From a virus, in the IMG/VR virus record IMGVR_UViG_3300000226_000016, positions 1 through 21,935 of that record: DNA of 21,935 nt; one strand, 5' to 3'. Below the pieces are notes generated by a model. It saw only the letters and a list, made by a program, of their open reading frames with translations, ran no database searches and was not told the DNA's origin. A program made the translations under genes and the position numbers. This document shows positions 15,571 through 21,935 of this stretch, piece by piece. How positions within the stretch are numbered: position 1 is the stretch's first letter; every line of letters begins with the position of its first letter.

Positions 15571-15795
15571 TTAAAAGTTGTATGTGGATGAGGGATTAAT
15601 ATTTGGTGAATGAATTTTATCATCTCCTATATTAGATCTCCCTTGTTGTTTATCTATTTCTTCCTGTTGTTTTTTATTAAATTCGTTAATCTTATTAATA
15701 TGAAAGGATCTCATCCAAACAGGCATATTATATACTTCCGAGTGTAGAAACCCACCGCCTCCATGGTACACTAAGTCGTGAATCTGAGCGAACAT
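15571..15795 (-). CDS. small tail-assembly protein, probably also made as a frameshifted extension of the gp26-type protein
   Basis: A 74-aa protein from its own ATG: the segment IHDLVYHGGGGFLHSEVYNMPVWMRSF (5-31) followed by a charged helix (INEFNKKQQEEIDKQQGR). Its reading frame stays open upstream of the ATG back to 15849, 45 bases into the gp26-type gene. The extra codons read GLTPSYRNI before the Met, which looks like natural protein. A TTTTTTT run (15823-15829) in the overlap would let ribosomes move from the gp26 frame into this one by +1 or -2. The position between tail tube and tape measure is that of G/GT-type tail assembly chaperones. An AGGAACATA sequence before the ATG also allows independent initiation. 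Confidence 0.72.
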   Translation of the reverse strand: MFAQIHDLVYHGGGGFLHSEVYNMPVWMRSFHINKINEFNKKQQEEIDKQQGRSNIGDDKIHSPNINPSSTYNF

Positions 15796-15802
15796 TATGT
15801 TC

Positions 15803-16567
15803 CTATAGCTCGGCGTCAGGCCAAAAAAAGTTGGCAGTAATGGGTATTGTTAACGTCTCGAAGTCACCATTACTAGCTTCGCGTTCAAAGGTTAAATCTG
15901 TGTCTGGTTGGATTTCATTAATATATTGCCTTAATGCTCTAGCATCTCTAGCTAATAATCCTTTATCTACAAATTCTCTAATTGTCTTTTTTTCTGAATC
16001 ACCATTCACAGAATTAATAATATATTTCATACGAGTAGATAATTCTGGATTTGATTTTTTATTAATCTTTTTTAATCCTTTAATTTCTTTAGTTACTGCT
16101 ATATCTCTTCCATGTGTCATAAAACTAAATGTTATTTCTATTTTAGAAGTTGGTAAAGTGTAAGAAAAAATATTTGATTTAGCATTTTGGACTTCTTCAT
16201 GTAGGGGTTTATCTTCTATTGTAGTAAGATCAACTGAGTGGTTTTCTCCCTCATATTTAAAAGTATAATCACTACCATATCCTAAAATACGTGCTGCTAT
16301 TAATATAGCATTTTTATCACCTATTAATAAATCATCATAATTAATAGGTGTTACTATTAAAGATTTTATTAGTCTATCTATTACTGATCCATCTTTTATG
16401 TAATTTTGATTAGTTAATATGTCTTCCTCTAAAGCTGTCATATACTTCATTTCTATGGTTCCTTTAGATAAGGGTGATTTTGGGTCATACAATATCCCAG
16501 TTGATGGTAGTGTTACTTCTTCTGTAGGATATTGAAATTTGTTTTCTGTTTGTTGCATGTTTTCCAT
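15803..16567 (-). CDS. 26: T4 gp26-type baseplate protein / probable tail assembly chaperone
   Basis: A 254-aa protein with the signature of the T4 gp26 baseplate family: LPSTGILYDPKSPLSKGTI, then EMKYMTALEEDILTNQNYI and DGSVIDRLIKSLIV (about 20-72), followed by LLIGDKNAILIAARILGYG (79-97). It is somewhat longer than T4 gp26 (208 aa). In T4, gp26 takes part in hub assembly. The position here, between tail tube and tape measure, is where other tailed phages encode their tail assembly chaperones. The C-terminal end reads ITANFFWPDAEL, with the FF codons inside a T7 run six codons before the stop that could direct a frameshift into the 74-aa frame. It has its own promoter-like motif and follows an intrinsic terminator. 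Confidence 0.85.
   Translation of the reverse strand: MENMQQTENKFQYPTEEVTLPSTGILYDPKSPLSKGTIEMKYMTALEEDILTNQNYIKDGSVIDRLIKSLIVTPINYDDLLIGDKNAILIAARILGYGSDYTFKYEGENHSVDLTTIEDKPLHEEVQNAKSNIFSYTLPTSKIEITFSFMTHGRDIAVTKEIKGLKKINKKSNPELSTRMKYIINSVNGDSEKKTIREFVDKGLLARDARALRQYINEIQPDTDLTFEREASNGDFETLTIPITANFFWPDAEL
15820..15832 (-). other. candidate programmed frameshift site
   Basis: The gp26 frame reads AAC TTT TTT TGG, while the 74-aa frame reads TTT TTT GGC. A tRNA-Phe in the P site can re-pair perfectly after a +1 or a -2 slip. The product would be about 331 (+1) or 332 (-2) residues: gp26 to F248, then GLTPSYRNI, then the 74-aa protein. I did not identify a stimulatory hairpin downstream. Confidence 0.5.
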
Positions 16568-16590
16568 AACGTTATTTATTTATTAAAACT

Positions 16591-16614
16591 AGTTCAGATA
16601 TACATATATGTAGA
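16591..16614 (-). promoter_or_regulatory. candidate phage promoter (shared motif) upstream of gp26-type gene
   Basis: The minus strand reads TCTACATATATGTATATCTG and then AACT. CATATATGTATA is identical to the core before the 99-aa gene, followed by GAAC with two extra bases. It lies immediately after the tail tube terminator and about 24 bases before the ATG. Confidence 0.55.
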
Positions 16615-16615
16615 A

Positions 16616-16645
16616 TAGAAAAAGCGCCAAAAATAGGCGCTTTTC
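16616..16645 (-). terminator. intrinsic terminator after tail tube gene
   Basis: AAAAGCGCC, loop TATTTTT, GGCGCTTTT form a perfect 9-bp GC-cored stem on the minus strand, followed by more T residues (TTCTATT). It lies about 20 bases after the tail tube stop. This is the strongest terminator in the window. Confidence 0.9.
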
Positions 16646-16666
16646 TTTATATAAATGTTGATTCTA

Positions 16667-17152
16667 TTAGTAATTCAAGATGGCGTAATCCATTCTAATA
16701 GTAATTGAAATATTTGCTGGTGTGTCTGAAGCCCAATCAAAATCTCCAAAGTTAGCTGCTTTTACATAAGCTCCTTTACAAATCCATTCTTCAACAACAT
16801 CACCTACAGGACCTAATGCATTAAATCTAATGTCTTTTTTATAGAAATCAGAATAACCATCTCTACCTGTTACAGATTCGTGAGATAATCTAACCCATTC
16901 CATTACTGCTTGTGCACCTGATGGTGTTACTGGATCATAAAGATCGGCTGTGATGTCTTGCCAATCAGCTTTTCCTTTCAATTTTCTTTTCACGTTAATG
17001 TGGTCAAGAGTTACATCATTGAATGAAATATTTGGTCTACCTACTTTTTTTACTATAAATGCTGGAATTCCATCGATGTACATTACAAACCTATTTTGTA
17101 ATTTAGGTTCGAATGCTGTGAACATCATTTCGTTTGTATTTAATATTGCCAT
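16667..17152 (-). CDS. 19: tail tube protein (T4 gp19 family)
   Basis: A 161-aa protein, the same size class as T4 gp19 (163 aa). Family features are an N-terminal FEPKLQNRFVMYIDGIPAFIVKKVGRPN segment, the central KADWQDITADLYDPV, AVMEWVRL, and the C-terminal WICKGAYVKAANFGDFDWA with the final NISITIRMDYAILNY strand. Copies stack into hexameric rings to form the inner tube through which DNA passes. It lies directly after the sheath gene, the same order as T4 genes 18-19. It has its own promoter-like motif and a strong terminator, which fits separate high-level late expression of this abundant protein. AAAAAGATG surrounds the start. Confidence 0.95.
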   Translation of the reverse strand: MAILNTNEMMFTAFEPKLQNRFVMYIDGIPAFIVKKVGRPNISFNDVTLDHINVKRKLKGKADWQDITADLYDPVTPSGAQAVMEWVRLSHESVTGRDGYSDFYKKDIRFNALGPVGDVVEEWICKGAYVKAANFGDFDWASDTPANISITIRMDYAILNY

Positions 17153-17170
17153 CTTTTTATGTTGTTTTTA

Positions 17171-17192
17171 TTGTTCTATTATAAATATAATC
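17171..17192 (-). promoter_or_regulatory. candidate phage promoter (shared motif) upstream of tail tube gene
   Basis: The minus strand reads GATTATATTTATAATAGAAC and then AA. TATATTTATAATAGAAC aligns base for base with the 17-base motif before the sheath gene. It sits in the short sheath-tube gap, about 19 bases before the ATG. No terminator separates it from the sheath gene, so readthrough transcripts are also likely. Confidence 0.55.
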
Positions 17193-17203
17193 TTTTTCTA
17201 TTT

Positions 17204-19729
17204 TTATGCAGGGAATGTTGCTCCTGTTGGTAAAATGTTAAAGTCTAAGATTATATATTCAGCTGTTTTAGTTGGTTGTAAGAAAATACCACCTACTAAT
17301 TGATTTCTATCAACAACATCTGGTGTATTATTACTTTCATCCATTTGTACTCTAAATGCATATAATCCTTGTCTTTGTTGTACTGATTCTAAGTAAGGAT
17401 TAACTATATTTAAGAATCTATTTCTTGTTGCTGTTGTATTTTGTTCGAATACTAAGTATTTCGAAGAACTTGCAATAAATTTCTTAAGTGCAATTAATAA
17501 TCTTCTAACATTAATTCTATCAAGAGCTGTTGATCTTGATTGTAATGTTTTCTGACCCCAAATAACTGGATTTCCTATTCCAGGGAACGTTGCTATTGGG
17601 TTAATTTTATTATCATATAATTTATCTCTTTCAGCTTGGTTTAATCTTATTTTAGCTTCCATTACACTACCTAATATACCTCTATTTAAACCTGCTGGTG
17701 CAAACCATTCTGCTGCAATTGCATCTGAAGCTGCTATTGCTCCTGGTACAATTACTGATGGCGGTACTAATATTGGCTTATTAGCGGCAGTATCTAGTAC
17801 TTTAACCCATGGATAATAAACTGCAGCGTAGTTGCTGTCTAAACCAGATACTGTTGATACTGCGCTATTTACTGAAGCATCTACTTGTGCTAAATCCATT
17901 ACAAAGAAGCAATCTCCTCTATCTTCTGCCATTTCAACTGTGTAGTTTGTAACTAAAGGATGAAGTCCATGTATAATACCTGGTACAGCTACCATATTAA
18001 TATCATATTCGTCTTGGTTTGAAATAATATCTATTGCTTTTTTATACCCTAAATACCCCTTTTTTGTAGGTGAACTAAAATCAAATCCATATAAATTACT
18101 TCCGTTTGTATAAGCAGTTGCTAATGTTGTTTCTGATCCTGTAAATTTAACTATATCTGGTCTTAATCCATCTTCACCTCCTTGAAAAGGAACTGAGAAT
18201 TTTAATTGGTTAGCTGTTGGTCCTGTTGAACCATCTGATGATATTGATTGGCTTAATGAACCTGTCCATAAACTTGAACTTTTATGTCCATGATGATTTT
18301 CTACATTAAAGTGTTTTGATATATTACTTTCTAATGTAGATGGTAATGGTTTTATCCAATTTATATTTTCTGTAGATTTATCATCAAATTTCCACCCTAA
18401 ATATCCTTTACTTGAATAATTTGTTCCTATTACCTGTGTTCCTTCGTAAGATGCTGATGGGAAGACACAATTCATACTTAATGATGCTGTTGCTATTGGA
18501 TTATATACTGCTTTAAATCCTTTTGGAGACAATTTAGGTGTGTAAGCTTTTGAACTTACTGATTCTGCAACTTCTACTCTAACATAATCAGATATATTTG
18601 TGTAAAAACCTAATATTTCTACTTTATCTAAAGTATCATTATATTGTGGGTATTTGTCTCCAATTTTTCTACAGATATAATTTGGACTATCTGGATCTAA
18701 ATTTACATTAGAATATGTTTCTACTGGTTTTTGTGATCCGTCTGTGTCATTAAATTTTCTTATTGAAACTGTAAAAGTTGAGTATTGTTTTTTACCATCT
18801 ATATCTGCTGGTTCTTTTAAATTTGAAACAGATGCTTTATAATCCATATTACATGAAGTACCATGAGCTATTGTATGTAATTTAAATAAATCTTTTCCGT
18901 TTCCGTTTTGAAGTTGTGATTGAATCCAAGGTGTAGAAGCATATGAGTATCCTTCTGATTGTCCTATATTTCCATTAAAAGTTAAATTACTTGATTGTGA
19001 AACTATATATAATGAACTACCTGAAGTTAAATGTCCAAACCCTGAAGCTGAAGGGTATCCTGATATACTAGTATTAGCTACTCCTGTTACTAAAGATGTT
19101 TGTAATGACTCAAAATTATTATACATGTATCCTGCTGATCCTGAATATATAATAACTCCTGTTTTACTAGTATTTGCGTTATATCCTAATTGATCTGGAA
19201 GATATTGAGCACTAGCTGGATTTATTGATGCTGAATAGTTTTGTGTTGCTATTGAAGTTCCTGCTAATGTTAAAGCAAAATTAGTATTTAATGTTTTACC
19301 TCCACCTACAATACCTTCCAACAATGAACTTTGTAAACTTGGTTTAGATACTTGTTTAGATGGGAAAATTGTTGCGACAATTAGACCTTTATTAGCATGG
19401 GTAAATGATCCTGTTTTTGCTGCTAAACAGAAAAATTCATTTGTTCCGTTATCATATGTATAACCTCCTCCTGCTAATACTCTTGTTACAGTTACAGAGC
19501 CTGCTGCTCCTAAATATTCTTTTACTGTTTGAGGTACAAATGTTTCTGTTGATAAGTCTCCAAATTTTTTCGTGTATTCTCCAAAACTACTTACTACTGT
19601 TGGTACGAATGCTGGTCCTTTAACTGTTGGTCCGATAATAGCGGCCCCTATTTGTCCTATTCCTTGAGGTAAATAAGAAAGATCATTTTCTCTCGTAAAT
19701 ACTCCTGGTGAAATTATTTGTTCTGCCAT
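17204..19729 (-). CDS. 18: contractile tail sheath protein (T4 gp18 family)
   Basis: An 841-aa protein with clear sheath features at both ends. The N-terminus has ISPGVFTRENDLSYLPQGIGQIGAAIIGPTVKGPA and the EYTKKFGD pattern. The C-terminus has RLNQAERDKLYDNKINPIATFPGIGNPVIWGQKTL, then DRINVRRLLIALKKFI, FEQNTTATRNRFLNIVNPYL and a final AEYIILDFNI strand. These C-terminal domains form the contractile mesh around the tube. The protein is about 180 residues longer than T4 gp18 (659 aa). The extra length falls in the middle (roughly residues 100-500), which is Ser/Tyr/Asn-rich and less conserved-looking, so it probably makes surface-exposed domains. The start codon is preceded by AAAATAAAAAG. The gene is preceded by a promoter-like motif and a terminator. 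Confidence 0.95.
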   Translation of the reverse strand: MAEQIISPGVFTRENDLSYLPQGIGQIGAAIIGPTVKGPAFVPTVVSSFGEYTKKFGDLSTETFVPQTVKEYLGAAGSVTVTRVLAGGGYTYDNGTNEFFCLAAKTGSFTHANKGLIVATIFPSKQVSKPSLQSSLLEGIVGGGKTLNTNFALTLAGTSIATQNYSASINPASAQYLPDQLGYNANTSKTGVIIYSGSAGYMYNNFESLQTSLVTGVANTSISGYPSASGFGHLTSGSSLYIVSQSSNLTFNGNIGQSEGYSYASTPWIQSQLQNGNGKDLFKLHTIAHGTSCNMDYKASVSNLKEPADIDGKKQYSTFTVSIRKFNDTDGSQKPVETYSNVNLDPDSPNYICRKIGDKYPQYNDTLDKVEILGFYTNISDYVRVEVAESVSSKAYTPKLSPKGFKAVYNPIATASLSMNCVFPSASYEGTQVIGTNYSSKGYLGWKFDDKSTENINWIKPLPSTLESNISKHFNVENHHGHKSSSLWTGSLSQSISSDGSTGPTANQLKFSVPFQGGEDGLRPDIVKFTGSETTLATAYTNGSNLYGFDFSSPTKKGYLGYKKAIDIISNQDEYDINMVAVPGIIHGLHPLVTNYTVEMAEDRGDCFFVMDLAQVDASVNSAVSTVSGLDSNYAAVYYPWVKVLDTAANKPILVPPSVIVPGAIAASDAIAAEWFAPAGLNRGILGSVMEAKIRLNQAERDKLYDNKINPIATFPGIGNPVIWGQKTLQSRSTALDRINVRRLLIALKKFIASSSKYLVFEQNTTATRNRFLNIVNPYLESVQQRQGLYAFRVQMDESNNTPDVVDRNQLVGGIFLQPTKTAEYIILDFNILPTGATFPA

Positions 19730-19771
19730 CTTTTTATTTTGTTTAAAATTATGTTAGGTCTTAATTAGGTG

Positions 19772-19793
19772 TTGTTCCTATATAAATATGAAG
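19772..19793 (-). promoter_or_regulatory. candidate phage promoter (shared motif) upstream of tail sheath gene
   Basis: The minus strand reads CTTCATATTTATATAGGAAC and then AA, the best copy of the motif. It lies about 25 bases after the terminator hairpin and 42 bases before the sheath ATG, so it is well placed to drive sheath transcription. Confidence 0.6.
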
Positions 19794-19816
19794 GAGAATT
19801 ACAAACCAAACCAAAA

Positions 19817-19848
19817 CAGGCGATTAAGTATAAAAACCTAATCGCCAA
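19817..19848 (-). terminator. intrinsic terminator after the 99-aa gene
   Basis: GGCGATTA, a 12-base loop, TAATCGCC form a perfect 8-bp stem on the minus strand (19846-19839 with 19826-19819), followed by TGTTTTGGTTTGG, a T-rich but interrupted tract. It lies about 29 bases after the 99-aa stop and before the sheath promoter-like motif. The region 19730-19874 is otherwise non-coding. Confidence 0.72.
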
Positions 19849-19874
19849 TAAATATAATAGTATTTTGTAAGAGG

Positions 19875-20174
19875 TTACTTAGTTGGAGTGAATTCTCCTG
19901 TTTCAATATTTAAACTACCTATTCCATATTTCTTTGAAAAACTGTCAGCTAAAGTTGTTTCTTCAGTTTCAATAGATGTTAAATTTTGTTTTAATTCTTC
20001 TAATCTACTTTCTAATTGCATTTCAGAAAGTTTTAATTGACCTAATTGAAATACTACTGATTGAGTTTTATTTTGTAATTCAGTAATTGAATTTATTTCT
20101 TCTTGAGTAAATTTAATTGGTTGTCCTGATACTTCTGAAGGTGTTGGTAATTTTTCTTTTGTTTTTACTGCCAT
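19875..20174 (-). CDS. small coiled-coil protein of unknown function
   Basis: A 99-aa soluble protein with a long predicted coiled coil from about residue 24 to 75 (EEINSITELQNKTQSVVFQL, then GQLKLSEMQLESRLEELKQN), followed by a KKYGIGSLNIETGEFTP tail. The Q/L/E heptad pattern is strong. Similar small proteins with a GxGxLNxxTGEF ending occur near structural genes in other marine T4-type phages, as far as I recall, without a known role. The gene has its own promoter-like motif and its own terminator, so it is a separate unit between the fibre-like protein and the sheath. It could be a chaperone or assembly factor, but nothing in the sequence shows which. Confidence 0.75.
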   Translation of the reverse strand: MAVKTKEKLPTPSEVSGQPIKFTQEEINSITELQNKTQSVVFQLGQLKLSEMQLESRLEELKQNLTSIETEETTLADSFSKKYGIGSLNIETGEFTPTK

Positions 20175-20200
20175 AACTTAAATTTTATTAATAATTATTT

Positions 20201-20228
20201 ATTGTTCCTATATACATATATGCGAAGG
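20201..20228 (-). promoter_or_regulatory. candidate phage promoter (shared motif) upstream of 99-aa gene
   Basis: The minus strand reads CCTTCGCATATATGTATAGG and then AACAAT. The CATATATGTATAGGAAC core is a gapless match to the sheath motif. It begins 10 bases after the end of the fibre-like gene and ends about 27 bases before the ATG. Confidence 0.6.
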
Positions 20229-20237
20229 ATAAAAACA

Positions 20238-21917
20238 TTAATTTTTTAATTCATTTATTTGTTTTTGTAAATCTATTATATATAATGTTAATTCTTCAAC
20301 TTTTTCAAGTAATTTCATGTCTCTATCTCCTACTGATAATTCTTCCCATCCTTTTTTATCTTCTCTTGAAGGTATATTAGGTAAATGTTTTGATGATATA
20401 ATATATTCTTCTACTTCAGATAAAGGTTTTAATGTATATTCAGGTTCAAATACATAATCAGGCACATTTAAATTTGTTCCATCATCATTAAATTGTTTGG
20501 CATAAACCACTCCACTTGAACTTATATTAAAAGGAAAATATACAGGTGCAGTGTTTAAAAGTGGGTTTATTTCCATGAAGGATATAAGTCCTTCTCTTCC
20601 TTTTAATTCATATTCTGCTATACCTGAAGGGATGGGAGATACTTTAAATTCTAAATTACCTATAACCCCCTCACCTGAGGCGTGTTTTATTGTTGATGTT
20701 ATTTGAGCTACACTAGCTGATGTTACATATTTTTGGAGGGGATCATCTATTGCATGTATTGCATCTAATTTATTTAAGGATTCATCTACCCAATTTATTG
20801 TTCCTATTGTTTCCCCTTCTTTTGCAAATATAGGTTCTTCAAAAGTTCCTGGAGTATAAGATAATTGAATTATTCCCCCTATAGATTCAGAAGCTGCTGT
20901 TCCTGAGTATTTTTTAGCTGATAATCTACCATCTGATTCAAATATTAATTCTCTTACTCCATCTTCTGATCTAACTTTAAAACCATCTGATTTAATGTCA
21001 AATTTAGTTTTTGGGTTTGTTGTTCCAAATCCTAATCTTCCTTGGCCCCCTATTCCTCCTGAAGCATATAATATTGTTCTTTCACTTGAACCTGATTGGG
21101 CTAATGAAGAAGTACCTACAGACATTTTAAAAGATATATTATCTAAATTATCAATCCCCATAAACATAGAAGCAGAAGCTCGTATAAGTGAGGGACCTAT
21201 AGGCATGTTTTCACTACCTGATCCATCTGATAATGTTTGTTTTTTAGTTCCTAAATCAGGATGAAGAGATCCTGTGTAAAAAGTAGGTTCTGATACTCCT
21301 CCTCTATAATGGATGTAATGTAATGAACAAGTATAATTATCTATAAATCCTGTAGATGGGTCTTCTTCATCTTGGTGTTTACTTGTAGATAAATGTCCTG
21401 TTAAATATTGGTTAGAACCTGTAATTATATTAAATATGGCATTTCTTATTTCTAATGCTGTTTGTCCTTTTGTATATTCTATATCTCTATAATATGCTAT
21501 TGCATTTCCAGAAGCTGTTGCATATAAACTTCCAGAATCTACTCTACTTCCCGATACAAATTTTTTAGGAATACCCCCAATATCATCATCTCCATTATTA
21601 GTAAATAATTGTTCAGAATCAAAATGAGATGCTGTGTAAAATCTTATATAATATTCCCAAGCTTGATTTAGATTATTTACATCTTGTCCTGCTCCACGAC
21701 TACCACTTATTAATTCAAATTTTATATAAGGTTGAAGTCCTGAATTAGTTATAAGATTTTCTGAAATTGTACGAGGTATAATAATATTATAAGAAGCATT
21801 ATCAGAAGGGGCTGACCCTGTGTCTGTATAATAAGATTCTGAAGGGTAATATCTTATACCATCTATATCTATATCTATTATAGGGGATACTGTTTTATTT
21901 GTATATTGTCTTGCCAT
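20238..21917 (-). CDS. fibre-like/structural protein with a Bacteroidetes-type C-terminal motif
   Basis: A 559-aa protein, Ser/Gly/Thr/Tyr-rich and predicted mostly beta. About residues 298-325 carry GRLGFGTTNPKTKFDIKSDG, the 'GIGTTxPxxKLDI' pattern that marks the start of fibre tip or chaperone-linked regions. The C-terminus has VPDYVFEPEYTLKPLSEVEE (485-504), KHLPNIPS (510-517) and a final coiled coil, LLEKVEELTLYIIDLQKQINELKN (536-559). This C-terminal set is common in Bacteroidetes secreted and phage tail-fibre proteins and probably drives trimerisation. No S74-type autocleavage motif is evident. In-frame stops immediately upstream confirm the ATG at 21917. Its place before the sheath operon fits a tail or neck fibre (whisker-like) role; receptor binding is inference. 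Confidence 0.68.
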   Translation of the reverse strand: MARQYTNKTVSPIIDIDIDGIRYYPSESYYTDTGSAPSDNASYNIIIPRTISENLITNSGLQPYIKFELISGSRGAGQDVNNLNQAWEYYIRFYTASHFDSEQLFTNNGDDDIGGIPKKFVSGSRVDSGSLYATASGNAIAYYRDIEYTKGQTALEIRNAIFNIITGSNQYLTGHLSTSKHQDEEDPSTGFIDNYTCSLHYIHYRGGVSEPTFYTGSLHPDLGTKKQTLSDGSGSENMPIGPSLIRASASMFMGIDNLDNISFKMSVGTSSLAQSGSSERTILYASGGIGGQGRLGFGTTNPKTKFDIKSDGFKVRSEDGVRELIFESDGRLSAKKYSGTAASESIGGIIQLSYTPGTFEEPIFAKEGETIGTINWVDESLNKLDAIHAIDDPLQKYVTSASVAQITSTIKHASGEGVIGNLEFKVSPIPSGIAEYELKGREGLISFMEINPLLNTAPVYFPFNISSSGVVYAKQFNDDGTNLNVPDYVFEPEYTLKPLSEVEEYIISSKHLPNIPSREDKKGWEELSVGDRDMKLLEKVEELTLYIIDLQKQINELKN

Positions 21918-21935
21918 GTTTTATTATTTTTAATT

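Noticed and set aside
15831-16163. Plus-strand 110-aa ORF opposite the gp26-type gene
   Set aside because: It is antisense to a well-supported gene, hydrophobic and Ser/Leu-rich as expected of an antisense shadow, with no promoter or ribosome site. The same reasoning removes all other plus-strand ORFs in the window.
19848-19860. ATTATATTTATTG just after the 99-aa stop, resembling the promoter motif
   Set aside because: It precedes a terminator hairpin rather than a gene and lacks GGAAC; in such AT-rich sequence the partial match is probably chance.
1-21935. CRISPR arrays, tRNA genes, insertion sequences, integrase or attachment sites
   Set aside because: No regularly spaced repeats, no cloverleaf-like conserved blocks in the short intergenic regions, and no transposase or integrase motifs were seen.

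Overview
This window looks like part of the genome of a contractile-tailed (myovirus), distant T4-type bacteriophage. The evidence is a T4-like tail sheath, tail tube, gp26-type baseplate protein, LysM/gp53-like protein, UvsX-type recombinase and gp32-type ssDNA-binding protein. Base composition is AT-rich. Every credible gene lies on the minus strand, so transcription runs from high to low coordinates. Starts are mostly preceded by A/T-rich sequence rather than strong Shine-Dalgarno sites. A fibre-like protein ends with a C-terminal signature (PDYVF.PEY..KPLSEVE, then KHLPNIPS, then KVEELTLYIIDLQKQI) that I know from many Bacteroidetes surface and phage proteins. The host is therefore inferred, not proven, to be a bacterium of the Bacteroidetes/Flavobacteria.

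Layout in transcription order. (1) 21917-19875: a fibre-like structural protein and a small coiled-coil protein. (2) 19729-16667: tail sheath and tail tube. (3) 16567-15571: a gp26-type protein and a small partner whose reading frame continues upstream into the gp26 gene across a T7 run, in the position where tail assembly chaperone genes use programmed frameshifting. (4) 15510-4312: a compact, often overlapping run of tape measure protein, a repeat-rich 459-aa protein, an 822-aa baseplate-type protein, a LysM/gp53-like protein, a 1358-aa hub fused to a muramidase, and a 235-aa unknown. (5) 4273-1: a replication/recombination block with a polymerase-only family A DNA polymerase, a 130-aa unknown, gp32-like SSB, UvsX, and a 5'-3' exonuclease cut by the window edge.

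Blocks 1-3 and the start of block 4 are separated by short intergenic regions that carry either an intrinsic terminator, a shared 17-base AT-rich motif followed by GGAAC, or both. The motif recurs upstream of six genes and is a strong candidate for the phage's late promoter. Variant copies lie before gp32 and the polymerase. No gene-free stretch exceeds about 150 bases, and I saw no tRNA, CRISPR array, integrase or insertion sequence.

The points most worth a second look are the probable +1/-2 frameshift joining gp26 to its neighbour, the exonuclease-less family A polymerase in a T4-type setting, the repeated promoter motif, the hub-muramidase fusion, and the repeat protein of unknown function.
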